This document shows, piece by piece, positions 37,709 through 49,671 of a stretch of DNA of 64,000 nt. The DNA comes from Pseudomonas sp. 8Z (GTDB lineage Bacteria; Pseudomonadota; Gammaproteobacteria; Pseudomonadales; Pseudomonadaceae): contig NZ_LR733826.1 in NCBI RefSeq assembly GCF_902506535.1, positions 589,079 to 653,078 on the forward strand, in the 5' to 3' direction. Each line of letters begins with the position of its first letter. Within the stretch, counting starts at the first letter, position 1. Under the pieces are notes generated by a model, which did no database searches, was not told the origin of the DNA, and worked only from the letters and a program-made list of their open reading frames with translations. A program made the translations under genes and the position numbers.

Positions 37709-38613
37709 CAGTGCGCCGGATCTTCGTAAACGCCGGTGGACAGGTAGCGGTCGCCGCGATCACAGATGATCGCCACCATCACCGCATTTTCCACCTGCTG
37801 CGACAAACGCAGCATGGCTGCCACCGAACCACCGGAAGACACTCCGCAGAAGATGCCCTCCTCGCGTGCCAGACGACGCATGACGTGCTCGGCCTCGGCC
37901 TGGCTCATGTCCACCACCTGATCGACACGCTCGGCCTGGTAGATCCTGGGCAGGTACTCCTGCGGCCAGCGACGGATACCGGGAATGGCCGAGCCTTCCT
38001 GCGGTTGCAGACCGACAATCTGGATCGCCGGATTCTGCTCCTTGAGGTAGCGCGAAGTGCCCATGATGGTGCCGGTGGTGCCCATCGAGCTGATGAAGTG
38101 AGTGACGGTGCCGCCAGTCTGCTGCCAGATTTCCGGGCCGGTGCCGCTATAGTGCGCCTCGGGGTTGTCGCCATTGGCGAACTGATCCAGCACCTTGCCA
38201 CGGCCTTCGGCCTGCAGGCGCTCGGCCAGATCACGCGCCCCTTCCATGCCCTCTTCCTTGCTGACCAGAATCAGCTCGGCACCATAGGCGGTCATCGCCC
38301 ACTTGCGCTCAGCGGTGGAGTTGTCCGGCATAATCAGGATCATCTTGTAACCCTTGATCGCCGCCGCCATGGCCAGGGCGATACCGGTATTGCCGCTGGT
38401 GGCCTCGATCAGGGTGTCACCAGGCTGGATATCACCGCGCATTTCGGCGCGGTTGATCATCGACAGCGCCGGACGATCCTTGACCGAGCCGGCCGGGTTG
38501 TTGCCCTCCAGCTTGACCAGCAGGGTATTGCTGGTTTCACCGGCAAGGCGTTGCAGGCGCACCAGAGGCGTGTTGCCGATGCACTCGGCGATGGTGGGAA
38601 ATTGCAGGCTCAT
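37708..38613 (-). CDS. cysM: Cysteine synthase B
   Basis: A 301-residue PLP enzyme that joins O-acetylserine with sulfide or thiosulfate. The PLP lysine lies in [12 protein letters not shown], and [15 protein letters not shown] and the GTTGTIMG phosphate loop are present. The [13 protein letters not shown]-terminus and length identify CysM rather than CysK. It heads the cysM-rlmD pair. Confidence 0.92.
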   Translation of the reverse strand: MSLQFPTIAECIGNTPLVRLQRLAGETSNTLLVKLEGNNPAGSVKDRPALSMINRAEMRGDIQPGDTLIEATSGNTGIALAMAAAIKGYKMILIMPDNSTAERKWAMTAYGAELILVSKEEGMEGARDLAERLQAEGRGKVLDQFANGDNPEAHYSGTGPEIWQQTGGTVTHFISSMGTTGTIMGTSRYLKEQNPAIQIVGLQPQEGSAIPGIRRWPQEYLPRIYQAERVDQVVDMSQAEAEHVMRRLAREEGIFCGVSSGGSVAAMLRLSQQVENAVMVAIICDRGDRYLSTGVYEDPAH

Positions 38614-38725
38614 GAGGTGTGCGAATCCAGACTAACGCAAAGGGGCGCAATGATACGCCGAACCCGCTACGGCATCACGTCATGATCGAACTCATGGGGC
38701 GATGTCTGCATGCCCGAAAACGACA

Positions 38726-38755
38726 AGGCCACCGCAGCAAACGCTGAGGTGGCCT
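38726..38755 (-). terminator. Terminator of the TonB receptor gene
   Basis: On the minus strand AGGCCACC and GGTGGCCT pair, with inner TCAGC/GCTGC pairing around a GTTT loop, followed by TGTCGTTTTC. It lies 17 bases after the receptor stop. Confidence 0.7.
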
Positions 38756-38772
38756 AGGTGCTTGGTCTGACC

Positions 38773-40857
38773 TTAGAAACTCTGTGTCAGGCCCAGCACG
38801 TAACGCCGACCATCGAGGTTGTAGGCATAGTCATCCTCTGTGGTGACCTCTTTGTTGGTGACGTTGTAAACACCGAATTTCAGACTCAGATCGCGGCTTG
38901 GCTTGTACACCAGGCCGACATCGGCAAAGGTGTAGGACGGATAGGTCACGCCATTGCTGGCCGCACCACTGGTACCGGTCTGCCAGCGCCCGGAGGTCTC
39001 GCCACGGTAGTTGAGCTGCGTCCACAGATTCAGTTTCTCCATCACCTGCCAGTCCAGTGACAGGTTGAACATGTGCTTGGCCATGTCGTTGAGCGGCTCG
39101 CCCTTGTACTGACCGGACTTCTGCTCAGTGTTGGTGTAGGTGTAGCTGTGGCGGTACATCAGGTTGTCGAGAATCTGATAATCCAGCGTGAACTCGACAC
39201 CGCGTAGCTGCGCCTCATCCACATTCTCATAGGCGGTGTAACCGAACTGGTGCGCCGGGTAGCTGACACCGTTGTATTCGCAGGGCACGTTCTGCGCACA
39301 GATGCGTCCGGTGCGGTTGATCTTGTCCTTGAAGTCGGTCTGGTAGAGGGTCAGGGTACTGTTGATGCCCAGATCGAAGTTCTCGTAGCCAATGCCGATC
39401 TCGCGATTGAGGCTGGTCTCCGGCGTCAGCTCGGGGTTACCGATGACCACGCCGCCCCTGGAGGTGGCACCGAAGTCGGTGGCAGCCTGGCGCAGGCTCG
39501 GCGCCTTGTAGCCGGAGGTCACTCCGCCCTTGACAGTGAAACTCTCGTTCAGGTGATAAACCGCATAGACCTTGGGACTGACCTGACTGCCAAACGCCTC
39601 GTTATCGTCATAACGGGCACTGAAAGTCAGCGCCAGGTCGTCGGTCAGGCTCCAGTTATCTTCGAGAAAGAGCGAGTTCTGGTAACGCTCCATCTCCACA
39701 ACTGCATCGGCAACCGGCACCACCGGCGGACGCAGGCCGCTGCTGGCGCCATCCGTCAGCTCTTCATACTTGTGGGTCAGGCCAGCGGTCAGCGCATGGG
39801 CGCCAAGGAAGTAGGTCGCCTGCGTATTGACGGTCAGCACCTTGAACTCAATGCCATTACCGGTATTGGCGTTCACCCGAGTGGGGTTTTCCGAAGTGTC
39901 ATAGTTGACGTAGCTGTCCAGCAGCACGTCGTCATAACGCCCTTCATGGGTGATGGCGTAAGTCTTGAGGATCGACTCGTTGAAGCTGGGCTCTTCGCTA
40001 ATGGCGAGGCTCTTGCCTGGATGGGCCCAACGACGCTGCTGCGCTTCGTTGTAGTTAAAGGAGATCAGATTCTGTTCGTCGAGGCTCCAACCCAGCTTGC
40101 CGCCCAAGTTGCTTCTTCTATAGCGCGGATCGGAGGCGGCACTGTCGTCATTGCCCTGAAAGTGGCTTTCATCCTGATGCAAAAACGAGCCATTGAGTTG
40201 CAAGGCCAGCACGTCATCGATCAGCGGAGCATTCAGATAGGCGCTGGTCTGGTAACCGTCTTCGTTCACCTTGTTAGCGCTATCGGCCATGCTGTATTCG
40301 GTGGTCATGCTGCCCGCAAATTCATTGCGAATCTTCTTGGTGATGATATTGACCACACCGCCCATGGCATCAGAGCCGTAGAGGGATGAAGCCGGGCCAC
40401 GAATAACCTCGATCCGCTCGATCGCCTCGATCGGCGGCAGGAAATTGATCGGTGTGCCTTCCTGCGTGCCATTGAGGCCGAAGGCATCGTTGCCCTGCAG
40501 CGGCCGCCCGTCGACCAGGAACAAGGTGTACCCCGAAGTCATGCCACGAATCTGTACCGAGCGCTCCACACCGCCACCTGCAACCTGAACCCCGGCCACG
40601 TTCTTCAGCGCATCGGTAACATCGGTGTACGAACGCTTCTGCAACTCCTCGGCGGAGATGACGGTAATAGTCGCCGGCGCATCCTTGACGCTCTGTTCGA
40701 AACCCGTGGCGCTGACCACCACCGTGCCAAGCTCCAACTGCTCAGCGCTCTCGCTGGCCCCCGCCGAGCAGACCAAAGATGCCAGTGCGACAGCCAATGC
40801 GCTTTGCTTGAATCGAGGCCCTGACGCTACAGCTAAGCTTCGCGTGGTGAGTGACAT
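38773..40857 (-). CDS. pirA: TonB-dependent siderophore receptor (PirA-like)
   Basis: A 694-residue outer-membrane receptor with a signal peptide (SALAVALASLVCSAGA). The plug domain begins VVVSATGFEQSVKDAPATI and includes RIEVIRGPASSLYGSDAMGG; the barrel ends in a C-terminal Phe (LGLTQSF). The family resembles catecholate receptors of the PfeA/PirA/CirA type. The order regulator-kinase-receptor next to gacS and cysM matches the pirRSA locus of PAO1 as I recall it, which supports ferric enterobactin-like transport. The symbol rests on that synteny. CAGGGAG precedes the ATG at 40857. No convincing Fur box was found by eye. Confidence 0.82.
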   Translation of the reverse strand: MSLTTRSLAVASGPRFKQSALAVALASLVCSAGASESAEQLELGTVVVSATGFEQSVKDAPATITVISAEELQKRSYTDVTDALKNVAGVQVAGGGVERSVQIRGMTSGYTLFLVDGRPLQGNDAFGLNGTQEGTPINFLPPIEAIERIEVIRGPASSLYGSDAMGGVVNIITKKIRNEFAGSMTTEYSMADSANKVNEDGYQTSAYLNAPLIDDVLALQLNGSFLHQDESHFQGNDDSAASDPRYRRSNLGGKLGWSLDEQNLISFNYNEAQQRRWAHPGKSLAISEEPSFNESILKTYAITHEGRYDDVLLDSYVNYDTSENPTRVNANTGNGIEFKVLTVNTQATYFLGAHALTAGLTHKYEELTDGASSGLRPPVVPVADAVVEMERYQNSLFLEDNWSLTDDLALTFSARYDDNEAFGSQVSPKVYAVYHLNESFTVKGGVTSGYKAPSLRQAATDFGATSRGGVVIGNPELTPETSLNREIGIGYENFDLGINSTLTLYQTDFKDKINRTGRICAQNVPCEYNGVSYPAHQFGYTAYENVDEAQLRGVEFTLDYQILDNLMYRHSYTYTNTEQKSGQYKGEPLNDMAKHMFNLSLDWQVMEKLNLWTQLNYRGETSGRWQTGTSGAASNGVTYPSYTFADVGLVYKPSRDLSLKFGVYNVTNKEVTTEDDYAYNLDGRRYVLGLTQSF

Positions 40858-41159
40858 GTATGGCTCCCTGTGATCGAGATAGATGGTCGGCTTGTATCCA
40901 GCGACCGTCCTGCACAGGCACCGCTGCACTCCACAAGACCTTGATTACGCTGGCTGACCCATCTCGCACCTTTCACGCGCCGCGCTACACCGCGCGCACA
41001 TTGCAATGGCTCGCAGACGAGGGCTAATGCCGCCATGGTCAGAAGCACCACCGACAGCGAACGCACCGGCAATCAAAGGAGCACCAGAACTCGGCAGCCC
41101 TGCTGGGTCAGGGCGCAAATAGTATTTATTGTCATTTGAGAGTAAATCGAATTTACGAT
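40858..41159. other. Spacer between the kinase gene and the TonB receptor gene
   Basis: A 302-base gap with no coding frame I can support. It must hold the receptor promoter. An AT-rich island (41119-41160) contains the palindrome GTAAATCGAATTTAC and a stretch (AATAGTATTTATTGTCATTTG) that only loosely resembles a Fur box. Confidence 0.5.
41142..41156. promoter_or_regulatory. Candidate PirR operator palindrome
   Basis: GTAAAT-CGA-ATTTAC is a perfect 6-3-6 inverted repeat, a few bases after the kinase stop and about 285 bases upstream of the receptor ATG. Its place in the receptor's upstream region suits a response-regulator or Fur site. Confidence 0.4.
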
Positions 41160-42497
41160 TTATACACTTTGCAAACGCAGCACGAGCCGCAATCCGGGCA
41201 AGGCGTTTTCCGCCCAGAGTTCCCCGCCCTGATTGGCGATCATGCTGCGAGCAATAGCCAGCCCCAGGCCGAAGCCATCCCCCCCCGGACGCGCCGCGCT
41301 GAGTCGAGTAAAGGGACGGAAGATAGTTTCCAACTCGCCCTCCGCAACCCCCGGCCCCTGATCCTCAATCCACAACAGCCAGTACCCGCCCTCACGGCGC
41401 CCACCCAAGCGTACGACAGCCTCACGCGGCGAATGACGAATGGCATTACGCAAGATGTTCTCCAGCGCCTGCGCCAGACCGTTGAGATTACCTAGCACCC
41501 GACAGTCGTTCGGCAGCTCGCAGGGCATGCGCTCGACAGGCCAGCCAGTCTCGAAACCGGCATTTTCCCGCAGCACGTCCCAGAGCCTTACGACATCAAC
41601 ATCCTCCAGCGGCAGACTAGGCCTTTCGGTGTCCAGCCAAACCAGTTCCAGGGCATCGCCCACCAACTTTTCCATTTCCTGTACTTCACGCGCCAGGCGC
41701 TGGCGCAGAGCAGGAACATCCCGCTCACTCTCCCCTGCCACACGTAAACGGGCCAACGGTGTGCGCAGTTCATGGGAGAGATCGCGCAACAACTGGCGCT
41801 GGAACGCCACCGTCCCCTCCAGGCGTTCGGCCATGTGGTCGAAGGTACGTGCCAGCTCGCCTAACTCGTCACGTCGCTGCGTCATCGTCGTCCCCAGGCG
41901 CGCCGAAAGATCGCCCGCACTTAGCGCCGCTGCCTGCCGACGCAAAGCGGCCAGCGGGGCGATCAGCGCGCGATACAAAACCACGCCGAACAATACGGCC
42001 AGCAGCGCAGGCACCACACGCTGCAGCAGTAGATTCCACAGATCGCTATAGCGCCGCGGATTGAGCTGCCAAGGCAGCTCCATCACCAGTCGTCCTTGGC
42101 CGTCACTAAACGGGATGAAGAAGATGGGCGTTCCACCGGGACGCCCCACAGGGAAGTCCAGACGGCGCACGAAGTCCAGGCGTTGCTTCTCATCCTGGGT
42201 GAGCGACAGAGAGGAAAGCGAGGTTTCACCGGCATCGACGACCACGGCCCACACTGACTCACGCACCGTTAGCCGCTGCAGGAAGGTATCGACACCGACT
42301 GTGCCGTCCTGACGCCAGGCCGTTTCGGCTTCCTGGGCATAGCCTCGGAGTATCTGCCGACTCGCAGGCGACAGATAGGACGAAGCCTCCAGCAGAATAC
42401 GTCCGAGATCGACATACAGGCTGGCCAGCAACAGACAGAACAGCGCCAGCGCTCCCGTCAGGCGCCAGAGCAGCGAGTGCCAGCCCGGTAATCTCAT
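41160..42497 (-). CDS. pirS: Sensor histidine kinase (PirS-like)
   Basis: A 445-residue kinase. TM1 (GALALFCLLLASLYVDLG), a periplasmic sensor of about 135 residues, TM2 (VVPALLAVLFGVVLY), HAMP, the dimerisation domain with phospho-His242 (DLSHELRTPLARL) and the ATPase domain (ENILRNAIRHS, EDQGPGVAEGE, FGLGLAIARS) follow in order. It overlaps the response-regulator stop by 4 bases, so the pair is coupled; the start at 42497 is set by that overlap. The ligand is unknown; by synteny it would sense ferric siderophore status. Confidence 0.88.
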   Translation of the reverse strand: MRLPGWHSLLWRLTGALALFCLLLASLYVDLGRILLEASSYLSPASRQILRGYAQEAETAWRQDGTVGVDTFLQRLTVRESVWAVVVDAGETSLSSLSLTQDEKQRLDFVRRLDFPVGRPGGTPIFFIPFSDGQGRLVMELPWQLNPRRYSDLWNLLLQRVVPALLAVLFGVVLYRALIAPLAALRRQAAALSAGDLSARLGTTMTQRRDELGELARTFDHMAERLEGTVAFQRQLLRDLSHELRTPLARLRVAGESERDVPALRQRLAREVQEMEKLVGDALELVWLDTERPSLPLEDVDVVRLWDVLRENAGFETGWPVERMPCELPNDCRVLGNLNGLAQALENILRNAIRHSPREAVVRLGGRREGGYWLLWIEDQGPGVAEGELETIFRPFTRLSAARPGGDGFGLGLAIARSMIANQGGELWAENALPGLRLVLRLQSV

Positions 42498-43204
42498 GGG
42501 CTCACCTGCACCAGGGTGTAACCCTTGCCCCAAACCGTTTCCACACGCGCCGCGCCATAACCGGCCGCCTGTAATTTGCGCCGGATGTGGCTGACGTGCA
42601 TGTCCAGACTGCGATCGTGCTGCGAATAGGCTCGACGAAGCGCCTGCTGATACAAGAAGGGTTTGCTCAGGGCCTCGTCACGATGTCGCCAAAGCAACTC
42701 CAGCACACGGAACTCGCAGGGCGTCAGGCCGATCCAGCGGCCAGCATGGGCAACATCGCTGCGCGCCTCATCAAAGTGCAAACCAGCATCGTCGCTGCCA
42801 GGCAATTGCTCACGGCGCTCATAGGCGACGCGGCGCAGGATGGCCTCCACGCGCACGCTCAGTTCACCTAGGCTGAAGGGTTTGGGCAGGTAATCGTCGG
42901 CGCCCTGACTGAAGCCGGCAATACGGTTCTGCTCGTCACCCAATGCCGACATCAGCAGTACCGGCACGCTGCGATAACGACGCAGCCGCTGCAACACCTC
43001 AAGACCATTGATGCCAGGCAGCAGAATGTCCATCAGGATCAGGTCAAAATCCTCACTTTCAGCCAATCGCAGGCCTTCATCGCCATCCTGACTGAGCACA
43101 ACGTCGAAGCCACTGCCACACAGATGTGCCTGCAGGTGGCTGGCCAATAGAGGGTCATCCTCGACGGCAAGAATCCGAGCGGCAGCGGGGGCACAGGTCA
43201 TCAT
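42494..43204 (-). CDS. pirR: OmpR-family response regulator (PirR-like)
   Basis: A 236-residue regulator. The receiver domain has the acidic pair EDD, phospho-acceptor Asp59 (LILMDILLPG) and the KPF signature (YLPKPFSLGEL). A winged-helix DNA-binding domain follows (GLTPCEFRVLELLWR, VETVWGKGYTL). Two adjacent ATGs (43204 and 43201) are preferred to a TTG at 43222, but none has a strong ribosome-binding sequence. It faces away from gacS with about 120 bases between starts. Confidence 0.88.
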   Translation of the reverse strand: MMTCAPAAARILAVEDDPLLASHLQAHLCGSGFDVVLSQDGDEGLRLAESEDFDLILMDILLPGINGLEVLQRLRRYRSVPVLLMSALGDEQNRIAGFSQGADDYLPKPFSLGELSVRVEAILRRVAYERREQLPGSDDAGLHFDEARSDVAHAGRWIGLTPCEFRVLELLWRHRDEALSKPFLYQQALRRAYSQHDRSLDMHVSHIRRKLQAAGYGAARVETVWGKGYTLVQVSP

Positions 43205-43326
43205 GAATTGAGTTCGATCCAAGGGTAAATGCGAACAATTCTACATCCCGTGTGCGAATCACTCATCTACAGATTCCACCGCGCCAAGCCGCTACACTGG
43301 CGCCCATTCACCAAGGGAGGTCAAGC

Positions 43327-46086
<2,760 letters not shown>

Positions 46087-46097
46087 GGAGCACGCCA

Positions 46098-47093
46098 ATG
46101 CGAATCTGTCTATTTAGCAGCAAGCGCTATGACCGCGACAGTTTTAGCGCAGCCGAACGCCCAGCAGGCTGGGAGCTGCACTTTCAGGAAGCCCGCCTGA
46201 CCCTCGACAGCGCCGTGCTCGCGGCAGGCCACGAGGTGGTCTGCGCCTTCATCAATGACGACCTTTCGGCGCCCGTGCTGGAGCGCCTGGCAGCAGGCGG
46301 CACACGCCTGATCGCCCTGCGCTCGGCCGGCTACAACCATGTCGACCTGACTGCGGCCCAGCGCCTGGGGCTCCCCGTGGTAAGGGTGCCGGCCTACTCA
46401 CCACACGCCGTGGCCGAACACGCCGTGGCCCTGGTCATGACACTCAACCGCCGCATTCACCGCGCCGTCAACCGCACCCGCGACGGTGACTTCAGCCTGC
46501 ACGGACTGACCGGCTTTGACCTGCATGGCAAAACCGTTGGCGTCATCGGCGGCGGCAAGATCGGCCAGGTATTCGCGCGCATCATGCATGGTTTCGGCTG
46601 CCAGGTACTGATCTACGACCCCTTCCCGCTAGAAGGCCTCACAGCTCTCGGCGCACGCCAGGCAAACCTCGACCAGGTGATTGCCCAAAGCGACATCCTC
46701 AGCCTGCACTGCCCACTCACCGACAGCAGCTATCACCTGATCGACGCCGAGCGCCTGGGCCAGATGAAACGTGGCGCCATGTTGATCAACACCGGCCGCG
46801 GCGCACTGGTCGATACGCCCGCCCTGATCGACGCGCTGAAAAACGGCCAACTCGGCTACCTGGGACTGGATGTTTACGAAGAGGAATCGGAGCTGTTCTT
46901 CGAGGATCACTCCGACCTGCCACTGCAGGACGACACCCTGGCCAGGCTGCTGAGTTTTCCCAATGTCATCGTCACCGCACACCAGGCTTTCCTTACCCAT
47001 GAGGCACTCGGCGCCATCGCCCAGACCACATTGGACAATGTCGCCGCCTGGGCCGCAGGCCGCCTGAGCAATGAGGTCAAGAGCGGCACGTGA
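46098..47093 (+). CDS. ldhA: Fermentative D-lactate dehydrogenase
   Basis: A 331-residue NAD-dependent D-2-hydroxyacid dehydrogenase. It has the Rossmann loop VIGGGKIGQVFARI, the catalytic Arg in NTGRGALVDT, Glu in LDVYEEESELFF and His in TAHQAFLT, the LdhA form of the family. It reduces pyruvate to D-lactate under low oxygen. Position directly after gacS matches the PAO1 order as I recall it. It starts 11 bases after the gacS stop. Confidence 0.9.
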   Translation: MRICLFSSKRYDRDSFSAAERPAGWELHFQEARLTLDSAVLAAGHEVVCAFINDDLSAPVLERLAAGGTRLIALRSAGYNHVDLTAAQRLGLPVVRVPAYSPHAVAEHAVALVMTLNRRIHRAVNRTRDGDFSLHGLTGFDLHGKTVGVIGGGKIGQVFARIMHGFGCQVLIYDPFPLEGLTALGARQANLDQVIAQSDILSLHCPLTDSSYHLIDAERLGQMKRGAMLINTGRGALVDTPALIDALKNGQLGYLGLDVYEEESELFFEDHSDLPLQDDTLARLLSFPNVIVTAHQAFLTHEALGAIAQTTLDNVAAWAAGRLSNEVKSGT

Positions 47094-47120
47094 TAGCATG
47101 CCGACTGATCTGGAGGACCC

Positions 47121-47552
47121 ATGGCCGAACACGATTTCCGTTACACCCTACTCAACCCGCAACACACCCTCACCGAATGCCGCGCCCTGGCGCCGGGCCG
47201 CTATCAAGTCACCGGCAATGGCGGCTCGATCCAGGCCAAGGACGTCCTGCTGGTCACCCTCAAAGGCAGCCGCGACCTGCACATGCGCTTGCAAGTGGAG
47301 AAGGTTCGTCACCTGATCAACCCACCCGGTCAATGGCTGGCGGTATGCCAGGGACCGCAGTTCAAGGAGTTGGCCATCCATAACTGGCAGGTCAATTGCG
47401 ATGGCTGTGGCAAGCAACTGGATTTCGAATTCGCCGTCGACGCCGCGCTTGGCAAAGCGGCTCAAGCGCCTGCTGCCGAAGCCCGCATTACCGAACTGGG
47501 CTGGCGCAACGATGCTGGCCGCCACCTGTGCCGCACCTGCCAGGAGGCCTGA
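47121..47552 (+). CDS. Conserved hypothetical protein with two CxxC motifs
   Basis: A 143-residue cytoplasmic protein that I cannot place in a characterised family. The N-terminal half is beta-rich (YQVTGNGGSIQAKDVLLVTL); the C-terminal half has two CxxC pairs, CDGC near residue 95 and CRTC near the end, likely binding one zinc ion. The sequence between them (LDFEFAVDAALGKAAQAPAAEARI) is helical. A GGAGG box precedes the ATG. It lies between ldhA and the META lipoprotein gene in a tight run of plus-strand genes. Confidence 0.7.
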   Translation: MAEHDFRYTLLNPQHTLTECRALAPGRYQVTGNGGSIQAKDVLLVTLKGSRDLHMRLQVEKVRHLINPPGQWLAVCQGPQFKELAIHNWQVNCDGCGKQLDFEFAVDAALGKAAQAPAAEARITELGWRNDAGRHLCRTCQEA

Positions 47553-47556
47553 GCCA

Positions 47557-47955
47557 ATGCGTCGCGCCCTTTACCTCGCGCTGTTCGGCGCCACGCTGAG
47601 CGGCTGCAGCAGCAATGCCCCACAGCTACAAACCGAGCACAGCTATGACGTGGAATGGATCGGCGAACGCCCGCTGATCGACAACAGCCACCTGTCCATC
47701 ACCTTCGCCGCCGACGGTCGTGCTCACGGCAATACCGGCTGCAACCACTGGTTCGCCAACTACACCCTGGAAAAACAGACCATCCGCTTCGAGACGCCCG
47801 GCAGCACACGTAAACAGTGTGCGCCGGCGCTGATGGAGCAGGAGAAGCGCTTCCTCGACGCCATCACCCAAGTGCAACGCTGGGATGTCAATGTGCTGGG
47901 CCAACTGCAACTGTGGCCCGCCAAGGGCAAGCCGATTCGCCTGCAGGCTGAGTAA
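47557..47955 (+). CDS. META-domain lipoprotein
   Basis: A 132-residue secreted lipoprotein with lipobox LSGC (ATLSGCSSNA). The META-domain pattern is present: WIGERPLIDNSHLSITFAAD, HGNTGCNHWFANYTL, and the two Cys of TGCNHW and RKQCAPALMEQE that usually pair. E. coli HslJ, a relative, concerns novobiocin and heat stress; the role here is unknown. AGGAGG lies before the ATG at 47557; the longer frame runs through the upstream gene and is rejected. Confidence 0.85.
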   Translation: MRRALYLALFGATLSGCSSNAPQLQTEHSYDVEWIGERPLIDNSHLSITFAADGRAHGNTGCNHWFANYTLEKQTIRFETPGSTRKQCAPALMEQEKRFLDAITQVQRWDVNVLGQLQLWPAKGKPIRLQAE

Positions 47956-47959
47956 ATTT

Positions 47960-48009
47960 CGTAGGGCGGAAACCCCGTCAGTTGTGATGACGGGTTCACC
48001 CGCCCTACG
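47960..48009. repeat. Long GTAGGGCGG inverted repeat, imperfect
   Basis: CGTAGGGCGGAAACCCCGTC and the complementary TGACGGGTTCACCCGCCCTACG form a hairpin with a few mismatches around a short loop. It sits between convergent META-lipoprotein and dinB genes. The same ends recur in the perfect hairpin at 52179. Confidence 0.75.
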
Positions 48010-48022
48010 CGAACGACACGGA

Positions 48023-49075
48023 TTAGGCAAATAACTCCAACTGTTCCTGCCGCCCGCGCAAATCAAGCAGCCTCACCCCCACCCCCAGCAAGCGCACCGG
48101 CTTGTTGCCGCGCGCATGAGCACCGGCCAAGAGTTGCCGGTAACTCTCCAGATCACGATTAGCCCCCGCTTGCTCCAAGGTGGTCTGCGTGAAGTCATGG
48201 AACTTGACCTTGACGAAGGGCTTGTCTGGCCGATAACTGCTGTCGAGGCGCTGCAACCGAGCGTTCATCTCCTCCAGCAAGGCAGGCAGTTTATCCAGAC
48301 AGCTCTGCAAATCCGGCAAATCCTGCTCGAAGGTGTGCTCAACGCTGAGTGACTGCCTGCGGCTATCGACCTTTACCGCTCGCTCATCGATCCCCCAGGC
48401 CAGGCCCCATAAACGCTCACCGAAACTGCCGAACTCGCGCGCCAGCGCCAACTTGCTCCAATCACGCACATCCAGACAGGTGCGGATACCCAGGCGAGCC
48501 AGTTTGTCTGCCGTGACCTTGCCAACACCATGCAGCTTGCCCACCGGCAGCGCGGCAACGAAATCCTCGACCTGATCCGGGGTAATCACGAACAGGCCAT
48601 CGGGCTTGCGCCAGTCACTGGCGATCTTGGCCAAAAACTTGTTCGGCGCCACCCCTGCCGATACGGTGATATGCAGCTCCTGTGCTACCCGCCGGCGAAT
48701 CTCCTGGGCAATACGCGTGGCGCTGCCGGCAAAGTGTGGCGCCTCAGTGACATCCAGATAAGCCTCGTCCAGCGACAACGGCTCGATCAAATCGGTGAAC
48801 TGGCGAAAGATGCCGTGAATCTCACGCGACACGCCGCGATACACCTCAAAGCGCGGCTTGACGATCAAAAGATCGGGGCACAGCTTTAACGCCTGGTAAG
48901 AAGACATGGCCGAACGCACACCGTATGCACGCGCTTCATAATTGCAGGTGGCGATCACCCCACGCCGCTCTGCCGCGCCACCAACCGCCAGTGGTCGATT
49001 GGCCAGGCTGGGGTCGTCACGCATTTCGATAGCGGCATAAAAGCAATCGCAGTCGATGTGAATGATCTTGCGCAC
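48023..49075 (-). CDS. dinB: DNA polymerase IV
   Basis: A 350-residue Y-family translesion polymerase. The metal-binding N-terminus IIHIDCDCFYAAIEMRDD and the SLDEAYLDVTEAP motif hold the catalytic acids; the helix-hairpin-helix region (GVGKVTADKLARLG) and little finger follow. A GTG at 49075, preceded by GAGG, gives the family start (VRKIIHID) in preference to an ATG at 49099. I could not find a clear LexA box upstream by eye. Confidence 0.94.
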   Translation of the reverse strand: MRKIIHIDCDCFYAAIEMRDDPSLANRPLAVGGAAERRGVIATCNYEARAYGVRSAMSSYQALKLCPDLLIVKPRFEVYRGVSREIHGIFRQFTDLIEPLSLDEAYLDVTEAPHFAGSATRIAQEIRRRVAQELHITVSAGVAPNKFLAKIASDWRKPDGLFVITPDQVEDFVAALPVGKLHGVGKVTADKLARLGIRTCLDVRDWSKLALAREFGSFGERLWGLAWGIDERAVKVDSRRQSLSVEHTFEQDLPDLQSCLDKLPALLEEMNARLQRLDSSYRPDKPFVKVKFHDFTQTTLEQAGANRDLESYRQLLAGAHARGNKPVRLLGVGVRLLDLRGRQEQLELFA

Positions 49076-49178
49076 GTAACCCTCGCAAAGCCTTGCCAAT
49101 GCTGGTTCGGGGTGGCAAGTCTAACAGTTGTTTGAGCCTAAGCATCTGAACGCAAAACACTTTTCTTGAAGATAGCGG

Positions 49179-49206
49179 TTGACAGCCAGCGATTAAACCG
49201 TAGAAT
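49179..49206 (+). promoter_or_regulatory. Promoter of initiator tRNA gene 1
   Basis: Consensus-like TTGACA at 49179 and TAGAAT at 49201 with a 16-base spacer; the -10 ends 13 bases before the mature tRNA. Confidence 0.75.
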
Positions 49207-49219
49207 GCCGACCCACAGA

Positions 49220-49296
<77 letters not shown>

Positions 49297-49304
49297 GCTT
49301 CACG

Positions 49305-49334
49305 AAAAGGCCACTCAAACGAGTGGCCTTTTTT
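49305..49334 (+). terminator. Intrinsic terminator after initiator tRNA copy 1
   Basis: GGCCACTC pairs with GAGTGGCC around an AAAC loop, followed by TTTTTTA. The identical stem-loop follows copy 2. Confidence 0.92.
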
Positions 49335-49377
49335 ATTGCTCACGAATTAATTATTTCGATTAAACACAAGAAATCGA

Positions 49378-49405
49378 TTGACACCACTTTACTCCTGAGT
49401 AGAAT
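49378..49405 (+). promoter_or_regulatory. Promoter of initiator tRNA gene 2
   Basis: TTGACA at 49378 and TAGAAT at 49400 with a 16-base spacer, the same arrangement as copy 1, so each copy is an independent transcription unit. Confidence 0.75.
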
Positions 49406-49411
49406 GGCCGC

Positions 49412-49488
<77 letters not shown>

Positions 49489-49496
49489 CCTTCAGA

Positions 49497-49525
49497 AAGA
49501 GGCCACTCAAACGAGTGGCCTTTTT
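49497..49525 (+). terminator. Intrinsic terminator after initiator tRNA copy 2
   Basis: The same GGCCACTC-AAAC-GAGTGGCC stem-loop as after copy 1, followed by TTTTT. Confidence 0.92.
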
Positions 49526-49671
49526 CGTTTCCGGCCTACCGGCCTTGCGCGCCCCTTCTGCGATGACGAAGTCGAGGTAAAGGCAGCTCTGGTCAAGCGC
49601 CTGAAGCACCGCTAGAATTGCGCACTTTTTGATCAGAGGCGCCAACCAGGCGCCCTTAGAGGTTAGCCCGC

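Noticed and set aside
41119..41145. Fur box upstream of the TonB receptor
   Set aside because: AATAGTATTTATTGTCATTTG only loosely matches the 19-base consensus, so I do not annotate it as a site.
49076..49178. LexA box for dinB
   Set aside because: No CTGT-N8-ACAG arrangement was found by eye in the upstream region.
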